In this document: in pieces, positions 10,043 to 19,394 of the stretch
Layout of the letters: each line of letters begins with the position of its first letter
Position numbering within the stretch: position 1 is the stretch's first letter
Assembly (NCBI RefSeq): GCF_035325945.1
Contig: NZ_DAOKYX010000007.1
Span: forward strand, 1 to 64,000
DNA length: 64,000 nt
Direction: 5' to 3'
From: Parvibaculum sp035325945
GTDB lineage: Bacteria; Pseudomonadota; Alphaproteobacteria; Parvibaculales; Parvibaculaceae
Made by a program: the position numbers and the translations under genes
Notes under the pieces: model-generated
The model's input: the letters and a program-made list of their open reading frames with translations, nothing else
The model's database searches: none
What the model was told of the DNA's origin: nothing

Positions 10043-10315
10043 ATGGCCCGCTTCGACCCGACCGATATCTCCGAAGAACTCATCAGAATGCGCAGCTACC
10101 TGATCTGGAAGCGCGCAGGTTGCCCGCAAGGCAACGAAGCCGAACATTGGCGCCGCGCAAGGGAAGAGATCGAAGCCGAGATGCGCTGCGCGCAGGCGCT
10201 CGACAAGCCCGCTGCCTATGTCATGCCGCGCGTGCCGATCTCATCGCCGCCGTGCAAGAGCATCTCCGCGCGGATTGCGCACCGCACTTCGCCGCCTAAC
10301 GCTGCCAGGAAATGA
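10043..10315 (+). CDS. DUF2934 small protein, apparently frameshifted near its 3' end
   Basis: This small protein (90 aa as read) starts at ATG 10043 with GAGGAG at 10031-10036. Residues 8-46 (ISEELIRMRSYLIWKRAG..., AEHWRRAREEIEAEM) match the DUF2934 pattern, a short domain of unknown function often found beside glycogen and maltodextrin genes. After about residue 60 the composition becomes unlike a protein (PISSPPCKSISARIAHRTSPP). The adjacent frame from about 10229 reads ADLIAAVQEHLRADCAPHFAA and stops at 10299, with its TAA interlocked with the glgP stop. A one-base loss around 10225-10232 would explain both. As read, its 3' end overlaps the glgP 3' end by 20 bases. No role can be assigned beyond the glycogen context. 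Confidence 0.7.
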   Translation: MARFDPTDISEELIRMRSYLIWKRAGCPQGNEAEHWRRAREEIEAEMRCAQALDKPAAYVMPRVPISSPPCKSISARIAHRTSPPNAARK

Positions 10316-12836
10316 GCGGCAATTCGGTCGGAAGGAAAACATCCGGATGATGAGGCACCACGCGCACGGTGTAATCATCCGAGGGGCGTGACGCGCTTAC
10401 GGCGCCTGCATAGACGTAACCATTGTTGGAACCGGGAATAGCCTGCTCCTGGTGCAGAAGCACGACTTCAGGATCGAGCCCGTTACTCGCATCCGCGAAA
10501 AGCTCCACCCGGACCGATGATGGTATCACCTCGCCCATGTAAACCGGCACGATCACGTTCCAGGATTCTCCGTTCCGGTTGATCGTCACATTTCCGATGT
10601 GAAGCGTCGGCCAACGCATGTGAAGCGTACGCGACCACTGGTTCATCGCCTTCGCGTCCGCGCATTTTTCCTTCATCCGTCTACGGATGCTATTGGAGAG
10701 AGGAAGATAGGCCTTCTCCACATATTCCCTGATCATGCGGGCACCGTTGAACTGGGGCGTCAGCTCGTACATGCTGCGCCTTATCCTTTTCAGCCAGTTG
10801 CGGGGAAGGCCCGTCGCATCGAGATCGTAGAACTCGGGGATGATCTCCGCCTCGAGCAGGTCGTAAAGGCTTTCTGCATCGAACACGTCGACACGTTCGA
10901 CGGCGCCGCCGCCGCCGTCTCCGATGGCCCAGCCCAGACCGTGGTCATAAGCCTCATCCCACCATCCATCGAGGATCGAGCAGTTCAAGCCGCCATTGAC
11001 GAGAACCTTCATACCGCTCGTGCCGCAGGCTTCCCAGGGCCGTCGCGGCGTATTGATCCAGACATCGACGCCCTGCACCAGATGCTGAGCAAGGTCGAGA
11101 TCGTAATCCTCGAGATAGATGACATGACGGCGGAAGCGCGGCTGATGCGCAAAGTCGATCCATTCCCGGATCATGCTCTTGCCGGCGAGATCGGCGGGAT
11201 GCGCCTTGCCCGCCACGATGATCTGCACTGGCTGGCTTTCGTTCAGCAGCATCCGTCCAAGGCGCTCCTGATCGCGGAGAAGGAGGTTTGTTCGCTTGTA
11301 CTCCGTGAAGCGGCGGGCGAACCCGATTGTCAGCACATTCGCATCGAGCGCTGCATCCGCCATCTGCACGATTTCGGGGTCCGCTCCACGCTCCCGGAGC
11401 TGTTTGGCCAGATTCCGGCGGGCGATCTTCACCACGCTTTCGCGCCCCTTGCCGCGCATCGCCCATAGTTCTTCGTCGGACACGCCCATCATGTTCTCGC
11501 AGCGGGCAGCTTGAGGCGCGCGCCACCGCTCCTTTCCGCAGGCTTCCGTCCAGATGCGGTCGGCCTCGGCGGAGTCCCATGTGGGAACATGGACGCCATT
11601 GGTGATGTGCCCCACGGGAACCTCGCAGGAGGGCCAGCGCGGAAACAGCGTCTGGAAAATTCTTCGGCTGAATTCGCCATGCAGGCGGCTCACCCCCACG
11701 CACATGCCCGATCCCCGCAATGCGAGATAGGCCATGTTGAAGGGTTCATGGTCGTCATTCGCGTTGGCCCGGCCCAGCGCCAGCACATCATTCATCCTGA
11801 CGCCGCGCCCCGCCACATCGCCTTCGACATAGGGAAGATATTTGCGCAGGAGGCCGGCATGGAACTGGTCGAAACCTGCGGCCACCGGCGTATGCGTCGT
11901 GAACACATTGCCCGCTCGCGTCGCCCACAGCGCTTCCCAGAAATTGATGTTTTCCTTTACGGCGAGCTGGCGCGCGCGTTCGATGATCGCGAATGCCGCA
12001 TGACCTTCGTTGACATGGCAGATTTCGATTTCCGGATGAAGCCTGTCCACAACGCGCCAGCCTCCGACGCCGAGCGCGATTTCCTGCATGAGGCGGATTT
12101 CCGTGCCGCCGCCATAGAGCTTCGCGGTAATGCCTCGATCCGGAGGTGTGTTGAGGAGGTCGTTGCTGTCCAGCAGATAGAGCTTCACACGGCCGACCGC
12201 CGCCTGCCATACGCGCAGGAGCACCGTGCGTCCAGGCAGCTCGAGCGAGACGCGCAGCCAGCCGCCTTCCGGCAGGATGACCGGCTCGATGGGCATCGCG
12301 GCCGGTTCGTTATAAGGATAGAATTCCTGCTGCGCGCCCTCTGTGTCCACCACCTGGCGGAAATATCCTTCCTGATAGAGCAGCCCGATTCCGATGGCCG
12401 GAATGTCGAGATCGCTTGCCGTTTTCAGAAAGTCGCCGGCAAGCACGCCCAATCCGCCCGCATAAAGCGGCAAGGCGGCTCCAAGGCCGAATTCCATGCT
12501 GAAATAGGCGACGCCGCCCAGATCCGAGGCGGCATGGGTCTGGCGGAACCAGCCCGGCGTCTGCAGATAGCGCTCCCTCGCGGCGACAAAGCTCGAGAGT
12601 TCGTCGAGGAATTTCTGATCGCAGGCAAGCGAGTTCAGCCGCTCCGCCGGCGTGCTCTGGAGAACCACCCAGGGGTTATGCGTACGTTCCCATAATGGCT
12701 CGTTGACATAGGACCACAAGGCATCGCCTTCATGGCTCCATGTCCAGCGCAGATCGAGCGCGAGCGATTGCAGGATGGAGATTTCGCTCGGCAATTTCGG
12801 CAAGGGAAGCGCGACCATTGTCTTGATCCTTCCCAT
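10296..12836 (-). CDS. glgP: Alpha-glucan (glycogen) phosphorylase, DUF3417-type
   Basis: This 846-aa GT35 enzyme releases glucose-1-phosphate from glycogen ends using pyridoxal phosphate. It opens with the DUF3417 N-terminal domain of the compact phosphorylase subgroup (LRWTWSHEGDALW), followed by GVAYFSMEFGLG and LPLYAGGLGVLAGD. The PLP-lysine region is EACGTSGMKVLVNGGLN followed by LDGWWDEAYD, as in this subgroup. The stop overlaps the 3' end of the DUF2934 gene in convergent orientation. Its promoter should lie in the 12837-13331 interval. With glgB, glgX, malQ and glgA it makes a nearly complete glycogen synthesis and mobilisation set. Confidence 0.94.
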   Translation of the reverse strand: MGRIKTMVALPLPKLPSEISILQSLALDLRWTWSHEGDALWSYVNEPLWERTHNPWVVLQSTPAERLNSLACDQKFLDELSSFVAARERYLQTPGWFRQTHAASDLGGVAYFSMEFGLGAALPLYAGGLGVLAGDFLKTASDLDIPAIGIGLLYQEGYFRQVVDTEGAQQEFYPYNEPAAMPIEPVILPEGGWLRVSLELPGRTVLLRVWQAAVGRVKLYLLDSNDLLNTPPDRGITAKLYGGGTEIRLMQEIALGVGGWRVVDRLHPEIEICHVNEGHAAFAIIERARQLAVKENINFWEALWATRAGNVFTTHTPVAAGFDQFHAGLLRKYLPYVEGDVAGRGVRMNDVLALGRANANDDHEPFNMAYLALRGSGMCVGVSRLHGEFSRRIFQTLFPRWPSCEVPVGHITNGVHVPTWDSAEADRIWTEACGKERWRAPQAARCENMMGVSDEELWAMRGKGRESVVKIARRNLAKQLRERGADPEIVQMADAALDANVLTIGFARRFTEYKRTNLLLRDQERLGRMLLNESQPVQIIVAGKAHPADLAGKSMIREWIDFAHQPRFRRHVIYLEDYDLDLAQHLVQGVDVWINTPRRPWEACGTSGMKVLVNGGLNCSILDGWWDEAYDHGLGWAIGDGGGGAVERVDVFDAESLYDLLEAEIIPEFYDLDATGLPRNWLKRIRRSMYELTPQFNGARMIREYVEKAYLPLSNSIRRRMKEKCADAKAMNQWSRTLHMRWPTLHIGNVTINRNGESWNVIVPVYMGEVIPSSVRVELFADASNGLDPEVVLLHQEQAIPGSNNGYVYAGAVSASRPSDDYTVRVVPHHPDVFLPTELPLISWQR

Positions 12837-13331
12837 TACTCATGACCCGGCTCACGGCCAAGTCCGCCCTAAGCCTAGCACCATCGGGCGCGATGTTAGA
12901 AGCTGAAGCAGCAGGTGCTTCGTTCTCTGTCGCTCTACTTCTTTCGCATTTCTGTTTCGGGCCCGCCCACACAGAAGCATCCGTGCGCCGGTTACAGGTG
13001 AATTGTCCGGCAACTCTCGTCACATGGAAGCATGGCTTCAATAGCCGAGCATGGTGCGGAAGCCAAATACGTCCGTGTAGGGAGTTTAATGAAAGAGCGA
13101 AGATGCGGCCGAGATCTCATCCATCCGCTTGCTCCCTCGCCTCCCCTCAAGCTCCCCCCACGGACCGACTTGCCGCAGCACCTATAAAACTGAGTACCCT
13201 CATTTTATTCTTGCGCTTTCGATGGCCGTGATTACAGTTGGTGACCGAGGAGACCCGGGCGCCGAGGGCCGGTCATGCGAGCTTCCGCTGACGGATCGGA
13301 CGGCCGGGATGCGATATGGGAGGATACGCGG
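12837..13331. other. Intergenic region between glgP and the aromatic cluster (495 bp)
   Basis: This divergent interval separates glgP from the extradiol dioxygenase gene. Open frames in it have no recognisable motif, no good ribosome-binding site and overlap each other on both strands, so I do not call genes. It must carry the glgP promoter on the minus strand and the dioxygenase promoter on the plus strand. The one notable element is the TGAGTACCCTCA site at 13191-13202. A GGGAGG at about 13318 serves the dioxygenase start. Confidence 0.6.
13191..13202. promoter_or_regulatory. Putative TetR operator 1 (TGA-N6-TCA)
   Basis: TGAGTACCCTCA (TGAG-N4-CTCA) lies 130 bp before the dioxygenase ATG and is flanked by A/T-rich arms (ATAAAA / TTTTATT). 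Related sites occur at 20969-20980 and 21930-21941, each in a promoter interval of the same cluster. I infer an operator for the cluster's TetR protein. Confidence 0.45.
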
Positions 13332-14240
13332 ATGGTTCAGGTCACTGAACTTGGCTATATGGGGCTCGGAGTCAAAGACCTTGCCCAGTGGAAAGACTTC
13401 GCTTCGAAGATTCTCGGCCTGGAGGTGGCGGACGAAGGAGAGCCCGGCCGGTGCTATTTCCGCATGGATTACTGGCATCACCGTTTCATCGTCGATGAGG
13501 ACGGTACGGACGATCTCAACTATCTCGGCTTTCGCGTCGCCGGCACGGAGGAGTTCCGGCAGATGCACAGGCAGCTCACCGAAGCGGGGATCAAGGTTCG
13601 CATCGGCTCACCGGAAGAAGCGGACGAACGCCGCGTTCTCGAAGTGATGAAGCTCAACGACGCGAGCGGATATCCCATTGAAATATTTCATGGACCGCAG
13701 GTTCAGGCTGACAAGCCCTTTCATCCCGGCCGGCGGATGCATGGCCGGTTCAAGACCGGCGATGGCGGCCTCGGACATCTGATCCAGCGTGAGACGGTCG
13801 GTTTCGAGAAGACCTATGAATTCTACAAGCTGCTCGGCATGCGCGGCGGCGTCGAATATAAGATCGCCCTGCCCGGCATGCCACGCCCCTTCGAACTGAT
13901 GTTCCTGCACTGCAACAGCCGCGACCACACTCTCGCCTTCGGCCCGCCCGGCGAGAAGCGGATCAACCATCTCATGATCGAGGTGGAGAATTTCGACGAT
14001 GTCGGGCTCGCTTATGAAGTCGTGCAGCAAAACGGTGTTCCGGTCGCCATCGCGCCGGGGCGGCACGCCAACGACCATATGTATTCCTTCTATTTCGTGA
14101 ACCCGTCGGGCTGGATGTGCGAGATCGGCTGGGGCGCGCGGGCGGCAACGCACCAGTCGGAATATTACCAGCGCGACACTTACGGCCATGAGCCGGTGCT
14201 GGGCGTCATGAAAGGCGTGATGGAAGTCGCGGCCGAATAG
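13332..14240 (+). CDS. Type I extradiol ring-cleavage dioxygenase (BphC-like)
   Basis: This 302-aa two-domain vicinal-oxygen-chelate dioxygenase opens a catechol ring next to the hydroxyls using Fe(II). Metal ligands fit H149 (GLGHLIQ), H213 (INHLMIEV) and E264 (WMCEIGWG), with the conserved second-shell H199, H249 and Y255, as in BphC of biphenyl degradation. The ATG at 13332 is preceded by GGGAGG; upstream residues in the same frame are not conserved-looking. The associated downstream genes are homoprotocatechuate-type, so the substrate could be 3,4-dihydroxyphenylacetate or a related substituted catechol; the sequence alone does not decide. It is first in a plus-strand pair with an HpaB-type oxygenase. 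Confidence 0.9.
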   Translation: MVQVTELGYMGLGVKDLAQWKDFASKILGLEVADEGEPGRCYFRMDYWHHRFIVDEDGTDDLNYLGFRVAGTEEFRQMHRQLTEAGIKVRIGSPEEADERRVLEVMKLNDASGYPIEIFHGPQVQADKPFHPGRRMHGRFKTGDGGLGHLIQRETVGFEKTYEFYKLLGMRGGVEYKIALPGMPRPFELMFLHCNSRDHTLAFGPPGEKRINHLMIEVENFDDVGLAYEVVQQNGVPVAIAPGRHANDHMYSFYFVNPSGWMCEIGWGARAATHQSEYYQRDTYGHEPVLGVMKGVMEVAAE

Positions 14241-14388
14241 GCGCCAGGCCTCACTCATGCGTGTGCAGGACTCTCGCGCCTGCGCGCGCCCAGACATTCA
14301 CAGATGAAATCAAAACGTCCTGCTTCGGCTTTCGCCGGCAGGCGAACGGGAGAGGAGTCGCTCGGCAAGGGAGCGGCAGGGAGAGAAC

Positions 14389-15837
14389 ATGACCGCACGC
14401 ACGGGAAAGCAATATATCGAAGGGCTGCGCGACGATCGCACGGTGTGGCTCGGCAACGAGAAGGTGGACATTCTGAGCCATCCGGTCTTCGCTGGCTCGA
14501 TCAAGGGCATGGCCGGATATTTCGACTGGCAGAACGAACATGCCGACGACTGCCTTGTGCCCGATCCGGAGACGGGCGAGCCGATGAGCGCGAGCCTCAT
14601 CGTGCCGAAGAACGCCGATGACCTGAAACGCCGCCACAAGGCTTTCGACCGCTTCGCGCGATACTCCGCCGGCATGCTCGGCCGCACGCCGGATTATGTG
14701 AATGTCACCCTCGCCGGCTTCGTGGCGCGCAGCGACATTTTCGAGTCCAGGGGCGACAGGACTTATTCCGACAGGCTCAAGCGCTTCTATCGCGAGGTCG
14801 TCGAGAGGGATCTCTCGCTGACGCATACGATCATCCATCCCGTCGTCGACAAGGCGATCCCCGACACGCAGGGGATCAATGGCGAGCTTGCGCTCAAGGT
14901 CGTGCGCCGCAACAAGGACAGCATCGTCGTGCGGGGCGCGAAGATCCTCGCGACGCTCGGGCCGTTCGCCGACGAACTCTTCGTCTATCCAGGCCAGCCG
15001 CAGCCGGCAGGCACCAATCCCGACGTGTTGCTCGCCTTCTCGATCCCGATGAACACCAAGGGCCTCATCACGCTTTGCCGAGACCATTGCGGCGTCACCG
15101 CGCCTGTGGGCGACCGGCCCTTCTCCAGCCGCTTCGACGAGCAGGACGCCTTCATGATCTTCGACGATGTCGAGATTCCGAACGAGCGCGTCTTCATCGA
15201 TGGCGACCTCGACGTCTATAACGGGCTGATGCGGCACGGATGGGCCGCGAACATCATGCAGCAGACGGCCATTCGCGCCGCGGTGAAGCTCGAATTCGCC
15301 TATGAGCTTTGCACCCGCATGGCTCGGGCAACCAATTCGGAGATGCGGCCGGACGTCGCCGCCATGCTCGGCGAACTCTGGGGCTATGCGACCCTCACGC
15401 GCTCGGCGATCATGGCCGCCGAGGCGGGCGCGCGGGACTGGGGCAACGGCGCCTTCTTCTGCGACGATCGCCCCTTGCGCGCCACGCGCTCGATGATGCC
15501 CGGCTGGATGGTCAGGGCAAACGATTGCATCAAGACCATCGGCTCGCACAACCTCCTCGCCACGCCGTCTCTCGACGCCATCGACAATCCGGAGATCGGG
15601 GATCTGGTCAGGACGTTCATGCCGGGTGCGAACGGAATGAGCGCGCGCGAGCGTGCCACGCTTTTCCGCACGGCATGGGACTTTGCAGGCTCTGCCCTTG
15701 GCGGCCGCGTCGAGCTTTACGAGCGTTTCTATCTGGCGAGCGCGCCGCGCAATCAGGCGCTCGACCACATGATGGCGCAGATGGAACGGCCGTGGGACGA
15801 AATCCCGACGCTCATGAAGGCGGCTGGCGTCGAGTAG
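14389..15837 (+). CDS. HpaB-family flavin-dependent aromatic hydroxylase, copy 1
   Basis: This 482-aa protein belongs to the HpaB/HpaH-type oxygenase family (acyl-CoA dehydrogenase-like fold), which hydroxylates phenols ortho to an existing OH using reduced FAD from a separate reductase. Family blocks are visible: HPVFAGSIKGMAGYFDWQ, PDPETGEPMSASLIVPK, ARYSAGMLGRTPDYVNVT, SRFDEQDAFMIFDDVEIP and GSHNLLATPS. The ATG has GGGAGAG just upstream. It lies 148 bases after the dioxygenase on the same strand, so hydroxylation and ring cleavage are probably linked. A second diverged homologue is at 19391-20872. No HpaC-type flavin reductase is in the window. Dehydratase or other functions in the wider fold are possible but less likely. 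Confidence 0.85.
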   Translation: MTARTGKQYIEGLRDDRTVWLGNEKVDILSHPVFAGSIKGMAGYFDWQNEHADDCLVPDPETGEPMSASLIVPKNADDLKRRHKAFDRFARYSAGMLGRTPDYVNVTLAGFVARSDIFESRGDRTYSDRLKRFYREVVERDLSLTHTIIHPVVDKAIPDTQGINGELALKVVRRNKDSIVVRGAKILATLGPFADELFVYPGQPQPAGTNPDVLLAFSIPMNTKGLITLCRDHCGVTAPVGDRPFSSRFDEQDAFMIFDDVEIPNERVFIDGDLDVYNGLMRHGWAANIMQQTAIRAAVKLEFAYELCTRMARATNSEMRPDVAAMLGELWGYATLTRSAIMAAEAGARDWGNGAFFCDDRPLRATRSMMPGWMVRANDCIKTIGSHNLLATPSLDAIDNPEIGDLVRTFMPGANGMSARERATLFRTAWDFAGSALGGRVELYERFYLASAPRNQALDHMMAQMERPWDEIPTLMKAAGVE

Positions 15838-15906
15838 AAACCAGTCACATGGCGGCGATGCTCCGGCACCGGATCAAATCGGGCGCCGGAGCGATCGTCG
15901 TCCGGT

Positions 15907-16944
15907 TCAGGCTGTCACTTTCCAGAGAATGCCCTCGTCACTTCGCATCGTGACGAGTTTCAGATTGCGATTATGGACCGCGAGCGCTCCTTCCCAGAGC
16001 CGGTTCCAGGCCTCGAAGGCAGCCGGATGCGGGTCGATCCCATCCATGAGGCGCCAGCCGCTCTGGCGGATCGTCACCGCGTTCCCCTCCTCCGCGATCT
16101 CCACCTGCTCGCCCTGCGCGGCGGCCATGGCGGCAAGATAGGTGGCGAAGGAGCGCACCTCGCCCGGCGCGATGCCCAGAAGCTCCGCCGTCTCGTCATA
16201 GAACTGCATGCCGATGAGCCGCGCCGCGCGACCGAGATGCGCGCGTGTTTCCTCGGGGCCGAAGAGCGAGAGCATGGTCGGCACAAGCGAGCGGACATAT
16301 TCCATCGCATAGGCGCGCTCGACTTTTTTCAGCCTCTCTTCGGGCCAGTTCGCGCTATCGAGCTTCGGCGCCTTCGCCGCATCGAAATCGGGAGCGCGCT
16401 CGTTCGGCGCGAAGCGCACACGTTCGCTCTCCGCAATCTCGCGGCCATAATCGTAGTAATAGCCCTCAAGCCCCGGCGCGCCTTCCACGGTCTGCCCGGT
16501 GCACACAAAGCCGAGGCGTGGATTTCTGAGCGACACGCCGTTGTGCCCGTGCCAGCCATGAAGCATGGCTTCATTGACCTTGGCCGGAACGGCGCAGATC
16601 GACGCGCCCTGCCAGATCCAGCGCGGCGGCGGATAACGAACCCAGGCCTTGCTGTCGGACTCGGGCATATACTCGGTTTTGACGCCGCCAAGCGCGTTGG
16701 AGAAATAGTGATATTGCGCGCAGGCGACCGCGTCAGGCAGTCCGTCCAGACCGAGCTTCTTCAGGCCGGGCAGAAACTTCTCAAGATGCTGGCGGCGGAA
16801 ATGACCGAGGACGAATTGCGCCGCCGCATCTTCGCCCTTGCGCGTGACGAGCGTCAGCACGAGCCCGGTCATCAGCGCATTATAGATACGGGAGACGGCC
16901 TTGTAGCCGGCAAGAGAGGGAACAGTTTTCATTCGGGATTGCAT
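15907..16944 (-). CDS. Uncharacterised protein in the aromatic cluster
   Basis: This protein of about 345 aa (start 16944, or 16932 at the next ATG) is not one I recognise. It has no signal peptide and no clear membrane span. A short basic N-terminal helix (KTVPSLAGYKAVSRIYNALM) precedes a central block rich in aromatic and polar residues (QYHYFSNALGG, YPPPRWIWQG, MLHGWHGHNG, GLEGYYYDYGRE), and several His and acidic residues could form an active site. A loose resemblance to the amino-thiazoline-carboxylate hydrolase-type fold is possible but I would not assign it. It lies 99 bases beyond the FAH gene on the same strand, at the end of the hpaB2-hpaE-hpaG run, and converges on oxygenase copy 1. 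Confidence 0.75.
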   Translation of the reverse strand: MQSRMKTVPSLAGYKAVSRIYNALMTGLVLTLVTRKGEDAAAQFVLGHFRRQHLEKFLPGLKKLGLDGLPDAVACAQYHYFSNALGGVKTEYMPESDSKAWVRYPPPRWIWQGASICAVPAKVNEAMLHGWHGHNGVSLRNPRLGFVCTGQTVEGAPGLEGYYYDYGREIAESERVRFAPNERAPDFDAAKAPKLDSANWPEERLKKVERAYAMEYVRSLVPTMLSLFGPEETRAHLGRAARLIGMQFYDETAELLGIAPGEVRSFATYLAAMAAAQGEQVEIAEEGNAVTIRQSGWRLMDGIDPHPAAFEAWNRLWEGALAVHNRNLKLVTMRSDEGILWKVTA

Positions 16945-17043
16945 TCCTGAGATCGTTGCATTCCCGCAGTCTATCGCAAGCGCATGCGCAAGGGCACCGG
17001 CGGCTTTCACTCCGCCGCTGCCCCTGCCTGCTCCATGCCCGTC

Positions 17044-17874
17044 TCAGAATTGCCCGAGAGCGACGCGACGAACGGCGTCGGAATCCGTCGGCTGGTGGCC
17101 GACTTTGTGGGCGGGTGCAGGAACGCTCTGCACAGTGTTGGTGAGCTTGCCGATACCCGTCACCTCGACCTCGACAACATCGCCGGGGTTCATCGGCCGC
17201 GAATTGGCGGGCGTACCGGTGAGCACGATGTCGCCCGGCAGGAAGGTGATGTGCCGCGAGAGATCGGCAAGAATGTAGTCGATGGGAAACACCATCTCGC
17301 TGACGGGCCCGTCCTGAACGACCTTGCCGTTGATATAGGTGCGCACGCGCTCCTTGCGGATGTCGATGCCTCTGACGATACCGGGCCCAATGGGACAGAA
17401 CCCGTCCTGTCCCTTTACGCGCAGCATCGAGCCCGCATCCGTGTCGCGGAAATCCTGCGCGCCGACATCGTTTGCCGGAGCGAAGCCCGCGAGATGATCC
17501 CAGACATCCTCTCGCGCGACATTGCGCATCGGCTTGCCGACGATTGCCGCGATCTCTCCTTCATAATTGAGGTACTGGCAATCGGCGGGACGGTTGAGAA
17601 AGCCGCGATGAGAATTAAGCGTTGTCAGCGGCTTCTGGAAATAGGTTGGCGTGACGAGCGGCGGCGCCTTGAACTCGACGCGGCGGCTATCGTAGTTCAG
17701 GTGTATGCAGATGATCTTGGTCGGATCGCAAGGCGGAAGGTAAGTTGCCTCGGCATCCGCCACCATCCGGCCGTCGCCAAGCCGCAGCATATCGCCTTCG
17801 GGGCGAACCCAGACGGGCGTTCCTTGATGGAGGATTCTGCGCCATTCCTCGCGGGGTCCGTTCAAAACCGACAT
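17044..17874 (-). CDS. Fumarylacetoacetate hydrolase-family protein (HpaG-like)
   Basis: This 276-aa FAH-superfamily enzyme resembles the HpaG/HpcE group, which decarboxylates or isomerises the 5-oxo-tricarboxylate or hydroxymuconate products of homoprotocatechuate cleavage. The metal-binding EGE (LNYEGEIAAIVGK) and the downstream Asp (FAPANDVGAQD) fit the family pattern; the end of the fold shows FLPGDIVLTGTPA and GDVVEVEVTGIG. The start at 17874 has a GGGAG just upstream. It lies 56 bases after the aldehyde dehydrogenase stop and is probably in that operon. Exact chemistry (decarboxylase, isomerase or hydrolase) cannot be fixed by sequence; the family is promiscuous in annotation. Confidence 0.83.
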   Translation of the reverse strand: MSVLNGPREEWRRILHQGTPVWVRPEGDMLRLGDGRMVADAEATYLPPCDPTKIICIHLNYDSRRVEFKAPPLVTPTYFQKPLTTLNSHRGFLNRPADCQYLNYEGEIAAIVGKPMRNVAREDVWDHLAGFAPANDVGAQDFRDTDAGSMLRVKGQDGFCPIGPGIVRGIDIRKERVRTYINGKVVQDGPVSEMVFPIDYILADLSRHITFLPGDIVLTGTPANSRPMNPGDVVEVEVTGIGKLTNTVQSVPAPAHKVGHQPTDSDAVRRVALGQF

Positions 17875-17930
17875 TCGATTCTCCCATAGTTCATTCTTGT
17901 TCTGAAAATCATTTCCGCGCGTGCCGCCTG

Positions 17931-19394
17931 TCAGGCGAAAGAACTCTTGCGCACCGATATGTTCTTGATGTCGGAATAGAAGTCGAAGCTCCAGCTCCCG
18001 CCTTCGCGACCGATGCCGGAGTCCCGGCTTCCGCCGAAAGGCGCGGCAAGATCGCGGATGAAGAAGCAGTTGACCCATACCGTGCCCGCGACGACCTGCG
18101 AGGCGATGCGCGTGGCGCGCGCCTCATTGCGGCTGAAAAGCGTCGCCGCAAGGCCGTATTTCGTATTGTTGGCGAGTTCGATCACCTCGTCGTCGGAGTT
18201 GAAGCTCTGCCAGGTGAGGACGGGTCCAAAAACCTCCCGCTGCGCGATTTCGAGAGCAGGATCGACATTGGCAAAGAGCGTCGGCTGGAAATAGAGATCG
18301 CCGAAATTCGCGCGCGAGCCGCCCCAGAGCGGCACCGCTCCATCCGCTTTCGCTCTTTCGACGAAGCCTGCCACGCGCTCAAAATGCTCCTTGTGAATGA
18401 GTGGCCCGACGCGCGTATCCTTGTCGCGCGGATCGCCGACGATCATGTGGCTCGATGCGGCGCGAACCTTCTCGAGAAAGCCCTCTTCGATGGACTTCTC
18501 GACCATGATGCGCGTGCCCGCGAGGCAGACCTGTCCGGCATTCATGTATTGCGCGGCAACGGTCTGCGCGGCTGCGTCGAGGTCAGCATCGGCACAGACG
18601 ATGAAGGGCGACTTGCCGCCGAGTTCCGCGCTCAGCGGCGTGATGGAGCGCGCGGCCGCCTGTCCGATGATCTTCGCCGTATCGGTCGAGCCGGTGAAGC
18701 TGATGCGATCGACGTCTGGATGGTTGACGAGCGCGTCGCCCGCCTCCTCGCCGATGCCCTGCACGACATTGAGCACGCCAGCCGGAATGCCGGCCGCATG
18801 TGCGATATCGGCCATGAGCGAACAGGTGAGCGGCGCCCACTCCGGCGGCTTCACGACGACGGTGTTGCCAGCGGCGAGCGCCGGGCCGACCTTCCATGTG
18901 GTCAGCATGAGCGGCGCGTTCCACGGCGTGATGAGCGCCGCGACGCCTGCCGGATCGTATTTCACATGGTTGACGACTTCGGGCGAGTCGATGGAGTGCC
19001 CCTCGAGCGTCAGCGCCCATTCGGCGAAGAATTCGATGTTCTGCGCGGCGCGCGGCACGACGCGATGCACATTGCCGAGCAACAGCGATCCATTGTCCAT
19101 TGTTTCGACCGCAGCTAGCTCGTTCGCGCGGGCCTTGATGCCTTCGGCGAAGCGCTTGAGGATCGGCAGGCGTCCCTTCGGACCCAGCGCCGCCCATGCG
19201 GGAAAGGCCCTGCGCGCCGCGGCGACAGCCTGATCCACTTCCGCCTTGCCGCCTGCCGCGACGTCGGCGATATGCGTGCCGTCGACCGGAGAGATATTCG
19301 CGAAGCGCCGCGGCGAGGAAACGCGCCGCCCGTCGATCCAATGGTCGGTCGAGACTTCAACGCCTGCGACCGTTGCGATATTGCCGCTCATCAT
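17931..19394 (-). CDS. Aldehyde dehydrogenase (HpaE-like, semialdehyde type)
   Basis: This 487-aa NAD(P)-dependent aldehyde dehydrogenase has the cofactor block ALITPWNAPLMLTTWKVGPA, catalytic Glu257 (AELGGKSPF) and nucleophile Cys290 (NAGQVCLAGTR), and the FTGSTDTAK turn. In this setting the likely substrate is the 5-carboxymethyl-2-hydroxymuconate semialdehyde, or its homologue, released by ring cleavage. Its ATG at 19394 overlaps the TGA of the preceding HpaB-type gene, so the two are translationally coupled; a second Met codon immediately follows. The FAH-family gene follows after 56 bases. Confidence 0.9.
   Translation of the reverse strand: MMSGNIATVAGVEVSTDHWIDGRRVSSPRRFANISPVDGTHIADVAAGGKAEVDQAVAAARRAFPAWAALGPKGRLPILKRFAEGIKARANELAAVETMDNGSLLLGNVHRVVPRAAQNIEFFAEWALTLEGHSIDSPEVVNHVKYDPAGVAALITPWNAPLMLTTWKVGPALAAGNTVVVKPPEWAPLTCSLMADIAHAAGIPAGVLNVVQGIGEEAGDALVNHPDVDRISFTGSTDTAKIIGQAAARSITPLSAELGGKSPFIVCADADLDAAAQTVAAQYMNAGQVCLAGTRIMVEKSIEEGFLEKVRAASSHMIVGDPRDKDTRVGPLIHKEHFERVAGFVERAKADGAVPLWGGSRANFGDLYFQPTLFANVDPALEIAQREVFGPVLTWQSFNSDDEVIELANNTKYGLAATLFSRNEARATRIASQVVAGTVWVNCFFIRDLAAPFGGSRDSGIGREGGSWSFDFYSDIKNISVRKSSFA

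Noticed and set aside
12842..13231. A 129-codon open frame in the glgP-dioxygenase interval
   Set aside because: No ribosome-binding site, no domain, unusual composition, and it covers the putative operator and promoter region.
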